A stretch of 64,000 nucleotides of DNA from Terriglobia bacterium (GTDB taxonomy: Bacteria > Acidobacteriota > UBA6911). Location of the stretch: contig JAIQGI010000025.1 of assembly GCA_020072565.1 (NCBI GenBank), forward strand, positions 1-64,000. The letters are read 5' to 3'. The stretch's first letter is position 1. Each line of letters opens with the position of its first letter. Of the stretch, positions 35,517 through 42,899 are shown piece by piece. A program made the translations under genes and the position numbers. The notes beneath the pieces are model-generated. The model was not told the origin of the DNA. It did no database searches and saw nothing but the letters and a program-made list of their open reading frames with translations.

Positions 35517-36093
35517 TTCTGCCTCCGCTCTTTGTCAGAGTCGTGCGCAATTTACGCAGAGCGCGGAACACCTTGCCCCGCACGGAAGTTTCGCCGGACC
35601 CAACGATGGCCGCGATTTCGGCGTAGGACAGCTCTTCCATGAATCTGAGCACCACCAGATCGCGCGCTTCGCGGTCAAGACGATCCAGCGCCGACTGCAA
35701 AGCCCTGCGCTTCTCCCCCGTCTCCAGATTCCGGATCCCTTCAGCTGCTGGGCCTGAACCGGATGCCTGCGCCTCGACGGAATCCTCGACAGAAACCTCT
35801 CTCCTCACCCGTCGCCTGCGGCATCGCGTGAATGCCAGGTTGCGGGTGATGCGGAACAGCCAGGGCCCCAATTCGAGATTGCGGCACATCGGCTCATCAT
35901 AGCGTTTGGTAAGTGCGTCGCAGGCGCGCATGAATGCGTCCTGGGTCACCTCCCGTGCATCGAAGGGATCGCGAAGCAAACGCAACGCATAGCTGTAGAG
36001 CCGATCCTGGTAGTTTCGGACCAGACGTTCCACGGCCCCGTCTGCGTTTCGATGCACTGCCAGTGCCAGATTGTCGAGCTTGCCGCCGGTCAC
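35506..36093 (-). CDS. ECF-type RNA polymerase sigma factor
   Basis: 195 residues, typical of group 4 sigma factors. Region 2 spans about residues 20-90 (RLVRNYQDRLYSYALRLLRD, REVTQDAFMRACDAL, GPWLFRITRNLAFTRCRRRR) and region 4 about 130-185 (ALDRLDREARDLVVLRFMEELSYAEIAAIVG, then the HTH end GETSVRGKVFRALRKLR). Start is GTG at 36093 with gggagg 4 bases upstream; the in-frame stop lies inside the downstream anti-sigma/Ada gene. It should direct RNA polymerase to an alkylation-stress regulon if the partner works as proposed; that is inference from the gene pair. Confidence 0.93.
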   Translation of the reverse strand: MTGGKLDNLALAVHRNADGAVERLVRNYQDRLYSYALRLLRDPFDAREVTQDAFMRACDALTKRYDEPMCRNLELGPWLFRITRNLAFTRCRRRRVRREVSVEDSVEAQASGSGPAAEGIRNLETGEKRRALQSALDRLDREARDLVVLRFMEELSYAEIAAIVGSGETSVRGKVFRALRKLRTTLTKSGGRNAL

Positions 36094-36131
36094 TTGACCC
36101 TCCCGATCCTGCCACGCCGCTCACTACCTAT

Positions 36132-36158
36132 AACACGGCCGCCTGTGCTTCCGTTCGC
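36132..36158 (-). promoter_or_regulatory. Putative ECF-type promoter of the sigma/anti-sigma pair
   Basis: On the minus strand GCGAAC (36158-36153) and CGTGTT (36137-36132) are separated by 15 bases, resembling the GGAAC / CGTY layout of ECF-dependent promoters. Transcription would start about 30 bases before the GTG at 36093. If real it would give positive autoregulation. Short motifs like this occur by chance, so support is modest. Confidence 0.35.
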
Positions 36159-36252
36159 CTGAAAGTTTTCTCTGTAACGCTTCCGATGCCGGAGGGATCG
36201 AACTGAAAATTATCAACCATGGTACTCGGCCATTCACAGTAAGGAGGACGCG

Positions 36253-36558
36253 ACGCGGATATTGATGAACGTGAGCATTCCAAACCAGGAGTTTAATGCC
36301 GCTCTCAGGGACGGCACCTGAGGGAAAAAGTTGCGCCATATCCTCGAGGAAACCAGGCCGGAGGCAGTCTATTTTACGGAACAGGATGGAAAACGGGGGG
36401 CGATGTTGGTCGTCAACGTTACCGACCAGACCAAGCTTCCGGCCGTAACCATGCCTTGGCTCCTGACCTTCAACGCCGACGTAAGACATAGAATTGCTTT
36501 GACTTTTGAGGACATCCAGAAGGCCGACATCGAGGACCTGACTAAGAAGTGCTCTTAG
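36253..36558 (+). pseudogene. Broken small conserved-type gene (in-frame TGA, lost start)
   Basis: An open frame follows a strong ribosome binding site (aaggagg, 36241-36247) but begins with ACG where the start codon is expected 5 bases later (ACG CGG ATA TTG ATG AAC). It reads TRILMNVSIPNQEFNAALRDGT, then hits TGA at 36319-36321, and continues in the same frame as GKKLRHILEETRPEAVYFTEQDGKR...NADVRHRIALTFEDIQ to the TAG at 36556. The parts look like one small protein of about 100 residues, of a type I recall as starting MRMLMNV. Two defects in frame suggest recent decay; ACG initiation plus readthrough is the alternative. Confidence 0.65.
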
Positions 36559-36657
36559 TCGGTCAGGGGGCCGGTGGCGCCGCCAGGACGCCGGGAAATC
36601 AGAGCCTTCAGGGTCTTGGCGGAATTCCTGCCCTGTGGGCGTTTATGGCTGGATCAA

Positions 36658-37713
36658 TTAACCCCAGATGTCACCGACCGTGAATCCTTCCGGAAACGGA
36701 TCTTCGGGATCGACGACATAGGTGCAGAGTCCCGTGATCCATGCTTGCCCGCTGAGGGTTGGTATGACCGCCTGGTACTTGCCGACCTGGGTCACTCCGG
36801 TCAGACGGCCGGTGAAGATCGTGCCCAGGATCCCTTCGTGGCAAAAGTCCTCGTTCAGTCCCAGCTTGCCCCTGGCATAGAGCGTCGCCATTTTCGCGCA
36901 GGTGCCGGTGCCGCATGGTGAGCGATCGATGGCGCCGGTCCAGGTGGCCGGGCGGTTCCAGTCGAGTTTACCCGTGGAGACCGTCACGGCATTCTTCATA
37001 TGAGCTTCCGGACGGGTCGGAGGCGCGGAGAGTTCCGCAATCGTGATCCCGGAAAAGCCGGGCTGCTCGGGATGCACCACCGGCAACTGTTCCTGGGCCG
37101 CTGCCTTGATCATCTCGCTGATGCGGACTATGTCCCGTCCTTCATCGGGCGTCAGGCGCAGCCCGAACGGGGCCGCCTCGGCGATGACATAGAACATGCC
37201 GCCATACGCAACATCCACGGTTGCGGTCCCGAGGTGCGGAACCTCGATGCGCGCATCCAGGTAGGCCGCAAACGCCGGCACATTTTGAAAAGTGACGCGC
37301 TCGACTTTGCCGTTGGCACAGTCTGCCCGGACCCGGATCAATCCCGCCGGGGATTCCAGCATCAACTCCGTGACCGGTTCCCGCATCGGCAGCATCCCGG
37401 TTTCGAGCAAGACCGTAGTGACACAGATGGTATTCGTCCCCGACATGCCGGGATACTCCACCTGTTCCATGATGACAAAGCCGGCATCGGCGCCGGGGTG
37501 CGTGGGTGGCAGGATCAGATTGCAGTTTGCGGCCGGATATCCGCGCGGCTCGCGCAACATGCGCTTGCGCAAGCCGTCCATGTGCGTCTGGAGATAACGC
37601 ATCTTGTCGAACATGGTGGCTCCCGGGACATCGAGCACGCCCCCGACAATTACCCTTCCGGGTTCCCCACACGCATGGGCATCAACGGCTTGAATCATAT
37701 TGGCAAGGCGCAT
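36658..37713 (-). CDS. Proline racemase family enzyme (Ser/Cys type; hydroxyproline epimerase or dehydratase)
   Basis: 351 residues from the ATG at 37713, chosen because gggagaag lies just upstream. Family landmarks: VDAHACGEPGRVIVGGV, RGYPAANCNLILPP, the first catalytic site GMSGTNTICVTT and the second DRSPCGTGTCAKMA. In proline racemase and 4-hydroxyproline epimerase the first site has Cys; here it is Ser91, paired with Cys267. Trans-3-hydroxyproline dehydratases carry Thr/Cys, and Ser/Cys members have been described with mixed activity, so plain proline racemase is unlikely. It is divergent from a secreted C45-like hydrolase, hinting at hydroxyproline or peptide salvage. Confidence 0.9.
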   Translation of the reverse strand: MRLANMIQAVDAHACGEPGRVIVGGVLDVPGATMFDKMRYLQTHMDGLRKRMLREPRGYPAANCNLILPPTHPGADAGFVIMEQVEYPGMSGTNTICVTTVLLETGMLPMREPVTELMLESPAGLIRVRADCANGKVERVTFQNVPAFAAYLDARIEVPHLGTATVDVAYGGMFYVIAEAAPFGLRLTPDEGRDIVRISEMIKAAAQEQLPVVHPEQPGFSGITIAELSAPPTRPEAHMKNAVTVSTGKLDWNRPATWTGAIDRSPCGTGTCAKMATLYARGKLGLNEDFCHEGILGTIFTGRLTGVTQVGKYQAVIPTLSGQAWITGLCTYVVDPEDPFPEGFTVGDIWG

Positions 37714-37786
37714 GCTCTTCTCCCTTCTCTTAAACCTGCGCGATCGAACGCGCATTATCCTACCCCCGATTGCAGGCCGATTGCTA

Positions 37787-37858
37787 CCGGGCACAACGGG
37801 GGACAGAATTAGGGTGATTGGCCGCGAAAATGTATAATCGCATGACCATTGTGCCCGG
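37787..37858. promoter_or_regulatory. Perfect 10-bp inverted repeat flanking a TATAAT, divergent control region
   Basis: CCGGGCACAA (37787-37796) and TTGTGCCCGG (37849-37858) are exact reverse complements, 52 bases apart, and the match extends to CCGGGCACAAYGG on both sides with one difference. Between them lies TATAAT at 37833-37838 on the plus strand, about 100 bases before the C45-like gene; no good -35 is seen. The layout suggests paired operators for looping repression of the divergent racemase and hydrolase genes, or a stem in a long leader. Confidence 0.5.
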
Positions 37859-37935
37859 ATGAATTAGAATAGGGTTTATCCAGTACAGGCCAAGAAAAGA
37901 CAGGAGTGGGTAGCGCCCATGGCGCCGGAGGAATC

Positions 37936-39354
37936 ATGCACGGAAAAATTGTCGCTCTGTTCTGCCTGCTGTTCACGATCGTCGCGATCGCATCGTTCCC
38001 ACAGGAGCAGAAGGCCGACCCACGCTTGAAAAAATCCTTCCGGCGCCCCGAGGCAAATGGCTGGACATTCGTGCACCTGGAGGGGACCCCGTCCGAAATC
38101 GGCTACCAGCACGGACATCTGCTGGCCGCGGAGATCCTTGACATGAAAAAGCTCGCCGAGCTCGAATTGAAGCACGGCAGCGAGAAAAACTGGGCGTTTT
38201 TCCGGGGCGCCGCCCGCGACATGATGTGGCCGCGCATCGAGCAGCAGTACCGCGACGAACTTCAGGGGATCACCGACGGCGTCAACGCCCGCGGAGTCAA
38301 GCTTGATCTGTGGGACATCGTCGCCATGAACGGGCTGCTCGAGTGGGATTACTACGTGAAGGAGTACAACAAGCAGCGCAAGATCCCTTCCCCAGACTCC
38401 CTGGGCAAGGCGGAGCGCTGCAGCGCCTTCGTCGCCACGGGCAGCTACACCAAAGACGGCAAGGTCATCATCGCCCACAACAACTGGACGAGTTACATGG
38501 AAGGCAGGCGGTGGACCATCGTCTTCGACATCGCTCCGGCCAAGGGTTACCGTATCCTGATGGATGGTCTCCCGGGATTCATATCGAGCGACGACGATTT
38601 CGGCGTGAACTCGGCCGGTATCATGATCACCGAGACCACGATCAGCGACTTTGAAGGCTATGACCCGGGCGGCATGCCGGAGTTTGTCCGGGCACGCAGG
38701 GCAATGCAGTACTCCACGTCCATCGACGACTTTGCCCGCATCATGAAAGAAGGCAACAACGGCGGCTACGCCAACGACTGGCTGATTGCCGACCGGAAGA
38801 CCAACGAGATCGCCAGCCTCGAACTGGGCCTGAGAAATGTGACGCTCGAGCACAAAAAGGACGGCTATTTTGTGGGCGCCAATTTCCCTATTAACCCCAA
38901 GCTGACGCGCGAGGAGACAAAGTTCGACACCAAAGACATGGGCAACAGCCAGAATGCACGGCACGCGCGCTGGGAACAGCTGATGGCCGAGAACAAGGGG
39001 AAAATCGACGTGGCGGCCGCCCAGCGCTTCCTGGCCGATCATTACGATACCTACGAGAAAAAGATTAACCCGAGTGAGCGCACCCTCTGCGGCCACATTG
39101 ATCTCTCCCCGCGCGGCTTGGGAAGCTGGCAGCTTCCTTACGGGGCCGCCGGTGCGGTGCAAAACAAGGTCGCTGATGCCACCATGGCGGAGCGCATGTC
39201 ATTCACGGCAGCCGCCGGCCACGCCTGCGGCACCCACTTCCAGGCAGCAGCACACCTGAAGGCGCATCCGGAGTTCGACTGGGAAAAGGAATTCCTCAAA
39301 GACATGCTCGCGCACCCTTGGACCGTCTTTGAAGCCGCCCGGGACGGGCGCTAG
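37936..39354 (+). CDS. Secreted C45-like (Ntn) acyltransferase/peptidase
   Basis: 472 residues from the ATG at 37936, preceded by ggagg. A signal sequence (KIVALFCLLFTIVAIASF) is followed by EGTPSEIGYQHGHLLAAEI, IEQQYRDELQGITDGVNARG and the predicted nucleophile segment ERCSAFVATGSYTKDGKVIIAHNN with Cys162. This matches the C45 / phospholipase B-like Ntn group, in which an internal cleavage exposes the Cys. Substrates in the group range from N-acyl amino acids to beta-lactams; none can be fixed here. It likely acts in the periplasm. Confidence 0.85.
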   Translation: MHGKIVALFCLLFTIVAIASFPQEQKADPRLKKSFRRPEANGWTFVHLEGTPSEIGYQHGHLLAAEILDMKKLAELELKHGSEKNWAFFRGAARDMMWPRIEQQYRDELQGITDGVNARGVKLDLWDIVAMNGLLEWDYYVKEYNKQRKIPSPDSLGKAERCSAFVATGSYTKDGKVIIAHNNWTSYMEGRRWTIVFDIAPAKGYRILMDGLPGFISSDDDFGVNSAGIMITETTISDFEGYDPGGMPEFVRARRAMQYSTSIDDFARIMKEGNNGGYANDWLIADRKTNEIASLELGLRNVTLEHKKDGYFVGANFPINPKLTREETKFDTKDMGNSQNARHARWEQLMAENKGKIDVAAAQRFLADHYDTYEKKINPSERTLCGHIDLSPRGLGSWQLPYGAAGAVQNKVADATMAERMSFTAAAGHACGTHFQAAAHLKAHPEFDWEKEFLKDMLAHPWTVFEAARDGR

Positions 39355-39356
39355 CC

Positions 39357-39556
39357 ATAATCATTCATGAATGTGCGACCAAAATGCAGTTTTGGACGCG
39401 GAAAAACGCTGACCGACGCCGACCGTCCGGTCCTAGTCGGTGTGCAGGAGCTTTTGCCGCGCCGCAGGCGGCAAAAGCTCCTGCCCGCGTCCATCCGCGT
39501 CCAATTTTCTTGCTGTTCACGGGTGTGCGGTTCTGCTTCATGAATAATTCAGGTCA
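39357..39556 (-). repeat. MITE/REP-like element, copy A (reverse orientation)
   Basis: About 200 bases. One end reads cattcatgaatgtgcgacc and the other ttctgcttcatgaataatt; copies B and C carry the same ends in the opposite orientation. Inside lie GACGCGG-AAAAACGCTGACC and CGTCCATCCGCGTCC tracts and a perfect 16-bp palindrome GCAGGAGCTTTTGCCG (39444-39459) / CGGCAAAAGCTCCTGC (39469-39484). No coding sequence. It sits just after the C45-like gene. Confidence 0.8.
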
Positions 39557-40669
39557 GCGTGTGACCCAAGTCTTGCCGTCCTGGCGAATCCACACGGTTG
39601 TGCCGCCGGCCCCCTTGGCGCTGATCTGATATAGGTCCGCCGTAGCCTGCATGGCAGGCTGGAATTCGATCCCTTCCACCCGGATATTGCCCGCATCCAG
39701 CGCGGCCAGATCCGGCGCGTATTGTCCAGTGGCGGCCCTGGCGCGGCACTGGCGATAGTAGAGCCGGCGGAGCGCCCACTTCACACGCTCGTTGGGATTT
39801 TCGACGAACGACTCCGCACCAGCTCCTGATTCGATCCCGGAGAACTGGACGAAGCCCCAGCGTTCGGGCATATGGAGGTCGACGGCGCCTTGGGGGCTCC
39901 ACACCCAGTTGTCCGAAAGGATCGGCTTGGCCGTGGCCGGGTCAATGCGCTTCGAGTAGCGGCCATCCTTCGCGTCGAGTTGCCATTCGACGCGCGAGAA
40001 GTTGATGCGCCACTGTTCGCCGGCCCTGGGCGGCCGTTTGCCTGGGGCGGCCTCGCGCAGGATGCGCCAGGGGATTGACATTTCAACGGTCCACCCTTCG
40101 TCGCGATCGCCCGGCCGGTTCACCGTGCCGCGCAGGTCGACTCCAATCCGCAGGCCGGCGGCGTCCCAGGCGATGATCGCGGGCCCTCCGTCGCGGTACG
40201 GCTGGACGAGCATCAGGTCGAAGACCGTGCCCAGCGGATTCACTTCGAGCTCGTAGTAGTTGTGCGTGTCGCCGTCGGGATCGATGAACACCTCGACGTC
40301 GTTATCGTTGTAGACGATGGCATCACGCTCGGTCAGCGTCCCCCAGAGGTCGGGCTCCTCCATGTCGAGCGCCACGTAGAAGTTGGCATCGTCCCAGAGC
40401 ATCCTGGCACGCGTTCTGAACCGCGGGCGCGGACGAGTGTCGCCTTCGATGTCGACGAAAAGGTTCGTCCAGGGCGCCGCGCGCCATGCGGCCTCATCGA
40501 GCTTGCCGTCGACGTTCGGCGCTGAAAACGTGTGGTAGCACACGTACCGGCTGGGTGCGAATGGCATGGCCTCGGGATCGCGCGCTGCCTGTGTCTGCAG
40601 GCGCGTGGCCGCGGCTGACGTCACGAGCAGCACAACCAGGAAGGCTCCTCGGCAGAACATAATGCGCAT
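39554..40669 (-). CDS. Secreted CBM9-like carbohydrate-binding protein
   Basis: 371 residues from the ATG at 40669, preceded by ggagg. A signal peptide (FLVVLLVTSAAATRL) is followed by a family-9-like carbohydrate-binding domain (about 35-270): VDGKLDEAAWRAAPWTNLFVDIEG, ARMLWDDANFYVALDMEEPD, NDNDVEVFIDPDGDTHNYYELEVNPLGT, WTVEMSIPW. The remainder is a C-terminal region of no recognised family. Its start codon overlaps the stop of the upstream glycoside-hydrolase-like gene (TAATG). Together they look like a carbohydrate-degrading pair. Confidence 0.88.
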   Translation of the reverse strand: MRIMFCRGAFLVVLLVTSAAATRLQTQAARDPEAMPFAPSRYVCYHTFSAPNVDGKLDEAAWRAAPWTNLFVDIEGDTRPRPRFRTRARMLWDDANFYVALDMEEPDLWGTLTERDAIVYNDNDVEVFIDPDGDTHNYYELEVNPLGTVFDLMLVQPYRDGGPAIIAWDAAGLRIGVDLRGTVNRPGDRDEGWTVEMSIPWRILREAAPGKRPPRAGEQWRINFSRVEWQLDAKDGRYSKRIDPATAKPILSDNWVWSPQGAVDLHMPERWGFVQFSGIESGAGAESFVENPNERVKWALRRLYYRQCRARAATGQYAPDLAALDAGNIRVEGIEFQPAMQATADLYQISAKGAGGTTVWIRQDGKTWVTR

Positions 40670-41781
40670 TACCTGCCTCCCTCCGCGCCGGCCCGCTTCA
40701 CGGCCGCGGAAAACTCCTCCCAGTGCGCAGGCGTCAGCGTGTTGCCCTGGAACAGGCTGACACCCTGCGCGCCGCCCGCGAGCGCACGCTCGACGGCGCG
40801 GCCGAGATCCGGGGGCGTGAGATCCGGCACGTAGAGCCCCGTGTAGAGCGGAATGCGGCTGCCGAGCGCGTCCACACCCAGGCGCGTCGCGCGCTCGATC
40901 CATGCGACGTCCTCCTTGTAGAACGCGTGGTACACCATGGGCAGGACGGCATCCACCTGCCATCGAACCCAGTCCTGGCGCACCAGCGTGCGCGCGATCG
41001 TCGGTGTCGGAAATACCGCCGCTGTCACCTGTTTCTTGTGCGCGTGCACCTCGTTCGCCAGCAGGCCGACAACCTCGGTGATGGTGTCGTAGCGATACTG
41101 CAGCCACGCGCGGTGACTGGGTGGATCCTGCAATTCCAGGGGATCCGTGCCCGCCTGGCGCTTGAAACGGTCACGACAGACACGGCAGTAGCAAAAGTCG
41201 AACTCCGGATACTCTTTGTCCTGCACCAGGTTGTATTTCGGCCACAGCGCGACGGGGAGGATGACGTCCGGGTAGCGGATGTAGTCGAGGTGCACGCTCG
41301 CCAACCCGCCGATCTCGGCAAGCTCGCGGACATATCCGACGAGAAACTGCCGCACGTCGTCGCGCGCCGGGCACATGAACCTGTAATAGTCGACGTAGGG
41401 AGGCTTCTCGGCGGTCGACACCCCCTTGCGGCTGACGGCGTACCATTCCGGATGCGTCTTTACGTGTTCGCCGCGCATCATCGTGAAGATCCACGCATGT
41501 ATCTCGAGGCCCTCCTGGCGCACAACCGGTATAGCCGTCCGATAGAAATCGGCACTGCCGCTGATGAGGATCGCGTTAATGCCGGCCGCGCGCATCTCGG
41601 CGAGCTTGCGGCGCCAATCGTCCATCGACTTGATGCCGCCGCGCATCCAGGCCCAGTTCTTGAGCGCAGGTCGGGATTTCGAGCGCTGGCGGGCATCGTG
41701 AGCGGGAATCCCCTTGCCCATGGTGCGGCTGCCCAGCACAGCGCCGGCGCCCACGGTGTGAAGGAATTGTCTCCGGTTCAT
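40669..41781 (-). CDS. GHL10/DUF187-type glycoside hydrolase-like protein (Tat-exported)
   Basis: 370 residues from the ATG at 41781. The N-terminus MNRRQFLHTVGAGAVLG is a twin-arginine signal. A TIM-barrel of the GHL10/YddW type follows: GGIKSMDDWRRKLAEMRAAGINAILIS, GLEIHAWIFTMMRGEHVKTHPEWYAVSRKG, VHLDYIRYPD (the Asp/Tyr-rich active-site strand of this family) and VDAVLPMVYHAFYKED. CYCRVCRDRF adds a Cys cluster. Family members cleave peptidoglycan or other glycans. It is translationally coupled to the CBM9-like gene. Confidence 0.88.
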   Translation of the reverse strand: MNRRQFLHTVGAGAVLGSRTMGKGIPAHDARQRSKSRPALKNWAWMRGGIKSMDDWRRKLAEMRAAGINAILISGSADFYRTAIPVVRQEGLEIHAWIFTMMRGEHVKTHPEWYAVSRKGVSTAEKPPYVDYYRFMCPARDDVRQFLVGYVRELAEIGGLASVHLDYIRYPDVILPVALWPKYNLVQDKEYPEFDFCYCRVCRDRFKRQAGTDPLELQDPPSHRAWLQYRYDTITEVVGLLANEVHAHKKQVTAAVFPTPTIARTLVRQDWVRWQVDAVLPMVYHAFYKEDVAWIERATRLGVDALGSRIPLYTGLYVPDLTPPDLGRAVERALAGGAQGVSLFQGNTLTPAHWEEFSAAVKRAGAEGGR

Positions 41782-42159
41782 AGCAGCCTCGTTTGCTCCG
41801 CATGTGGGACTGAAACGCGATCCGCCGTAGCGGGGTGCCGGGTAGGGCCGCAGGTCATCCCTGCAGAGGGCCCGGCGACGGCGCCAATGCTCATGAATGC
41901 CAAAGCCGGCATCCGAACCAGGCTGCGAAGAGCGGATCGAAAATACACGTGCGCACCCCGGCAAAGCGGTGGAAATCAGTGGCAGATGCCTTCTTCACAA
42001 CGGTAGCAGAATATCACGGCTGGTCGCGCCCACGATCGCAATTATCGCGCCGATCCTGGAAAAGCGATCGCTCTCACCGGCACGGGATCCCGACGGGCCG
42101 GTTTCCGGTTCCCGGGCAGCAGGAGGGGTTGAGCCCGGGGCCCGGATCACGCCAGCAGT
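41782..42159. other. Intergenic region, nothing recognised
   Basis: About 380 bases between the GHL10-like gene and the DUF6485 gene. Short open frames have no family signature. It probably contains the promoter of the GHL10/CBM9 pair on the minus strand. Confidence 0.4.
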
Positions 42160-42363
42160 TCAGAGTTTGCCGGCGCCCAGCAACCGGGCGAAGTGCTCGT
42201 ACGAGCGATCATATGTACGCTCGGCAGCGGCGGGGAAAAAGCACGCCGGCAATTCCCGACTGGCGCGGTGATAGCTCAGACAATCGCAGCACACGCCTTT
42301 GCGCGGGCACGGTTCGTAGCTGCAGTTACAGGCGCGACGGTTGCGATCTCTGTTGCACTCCAT
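42160..42363 (-). CDS. DUF6485-type small cysteine-rich protein
   Basis: 67 residues from the ATG at 42363, preceded by ggagga. The N-terminal half is a cysteine cluster ([19 protein letters not shown], then [11 protein letters not shown]) that probably binds zinc or a metal cluster; the C-terminal half is [25 protein letters not shown]. This is the DUF6485 pattern as I recall it. Function unknown. Confidence 0.8.
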   Translation of the reverse strand: MECNRDRNRRACNCSYEPCPRKGVCCDCLSYHRASRELPACFFPAAAERTYDRSYEHFARLLGAGKL

Positions 42364-42700
42364 GGGCGTTCCTCCAGGAATTCGGGGAGCGATTATCGCT
42401 CGGCCCCATGCCAAAGGCAACTGCTGATCGCAGCAACCTTGCTCGTGGAGTTAGAAAATGGGGTCATTGACACATCACGGGAAGCGGCAAGCGGTCATCG
42501 TCGCGGCCGTCACAGGCAATGTCGGCCGGGTACTCTTCGGCGATCACCGTGGTCAGGTCCGGAATATTCAGCTCCCTGCGCGTGAACGGCGTTCGCCGCG
42601 ATCTCGAAACGTCGAATCCTCCGGACCTGAGTCGCTGCAGCGAGGCATTTTATCGCGATTGGCTTTCTGCAGCCCGAGACAGAGTGCAAATCTAAGCTTA
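42364..42700. other. Intergenic region with a start-less minus-strand frame
   Basis: A frame of about 58 codons on the minus strand (ending at the TGA at 42464-42466) contains RRELNIPDLTTVIAEEYPADIACDG but has no start codon before an upstream stop. It could be a gene fragment. No other gene is supported. Confidence 0.3.
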
Positions 42701-42846
42701 GCCCGAATGATTTATGAAGCAGAACCGCACGTCCGTGAAAAGCAACAAAATCGGACGCGGTCCAGGACCGGACGGTCGGCGTTGGTCAGCGTTTTTCCGC
42801 GTCCCAAACTGCATTTTGGTCGCACATTCAGAAATAATCCGGGTTA
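42701..42846 (+). repeat. MITE/REP-like element, copy B
   Basis: About 146 bases. Starts cccgaatgatttatgaagcag and ends attcagaaataatccgggt; the ends are imperfect inverted repeats of each other and match copies A and C. It holds the ggacgcgg and gcgtttttccgcgtcc tracts but lacks the GCAGGAGCTTTTGCCG palindrome of the other two copies. It lies directly downstream of the duplicated permease gene. Confidence 0.8.
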
Positions 42847-42899
42847 GTGGTTGTGTCTGGCCATATCAACGTTCGGATGGTTCCCTTTTCACGCCCGGT

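Noticed and set aside
36121-36240. TGTAAC on the plus strand as an ECF -35 box for the broken small gene
   Set aside because: No convincing -10 partner at the right spacing and the downstream gene is damaged.
36319-36321. TGA as a selenocysteine codon
   Set aside because: No recognisable SECIS hairpin directly after it and the start codon also appears lost, so decay is simpler.
40670-41107. N-terminal extension of the CBM9-like gene
   Set aside because: It reads the opposite-frame shadow of the GHL10-like gene; the ggagg-preceded ATG at 40669 starts a proper signal peptide.
42464-42640. Minus-strand frame with RRELNIPDLTTVIAEEYPADI
   Set aside because: Looks protein-like but has no start codon and matches no family I know; kept only as a regional note.
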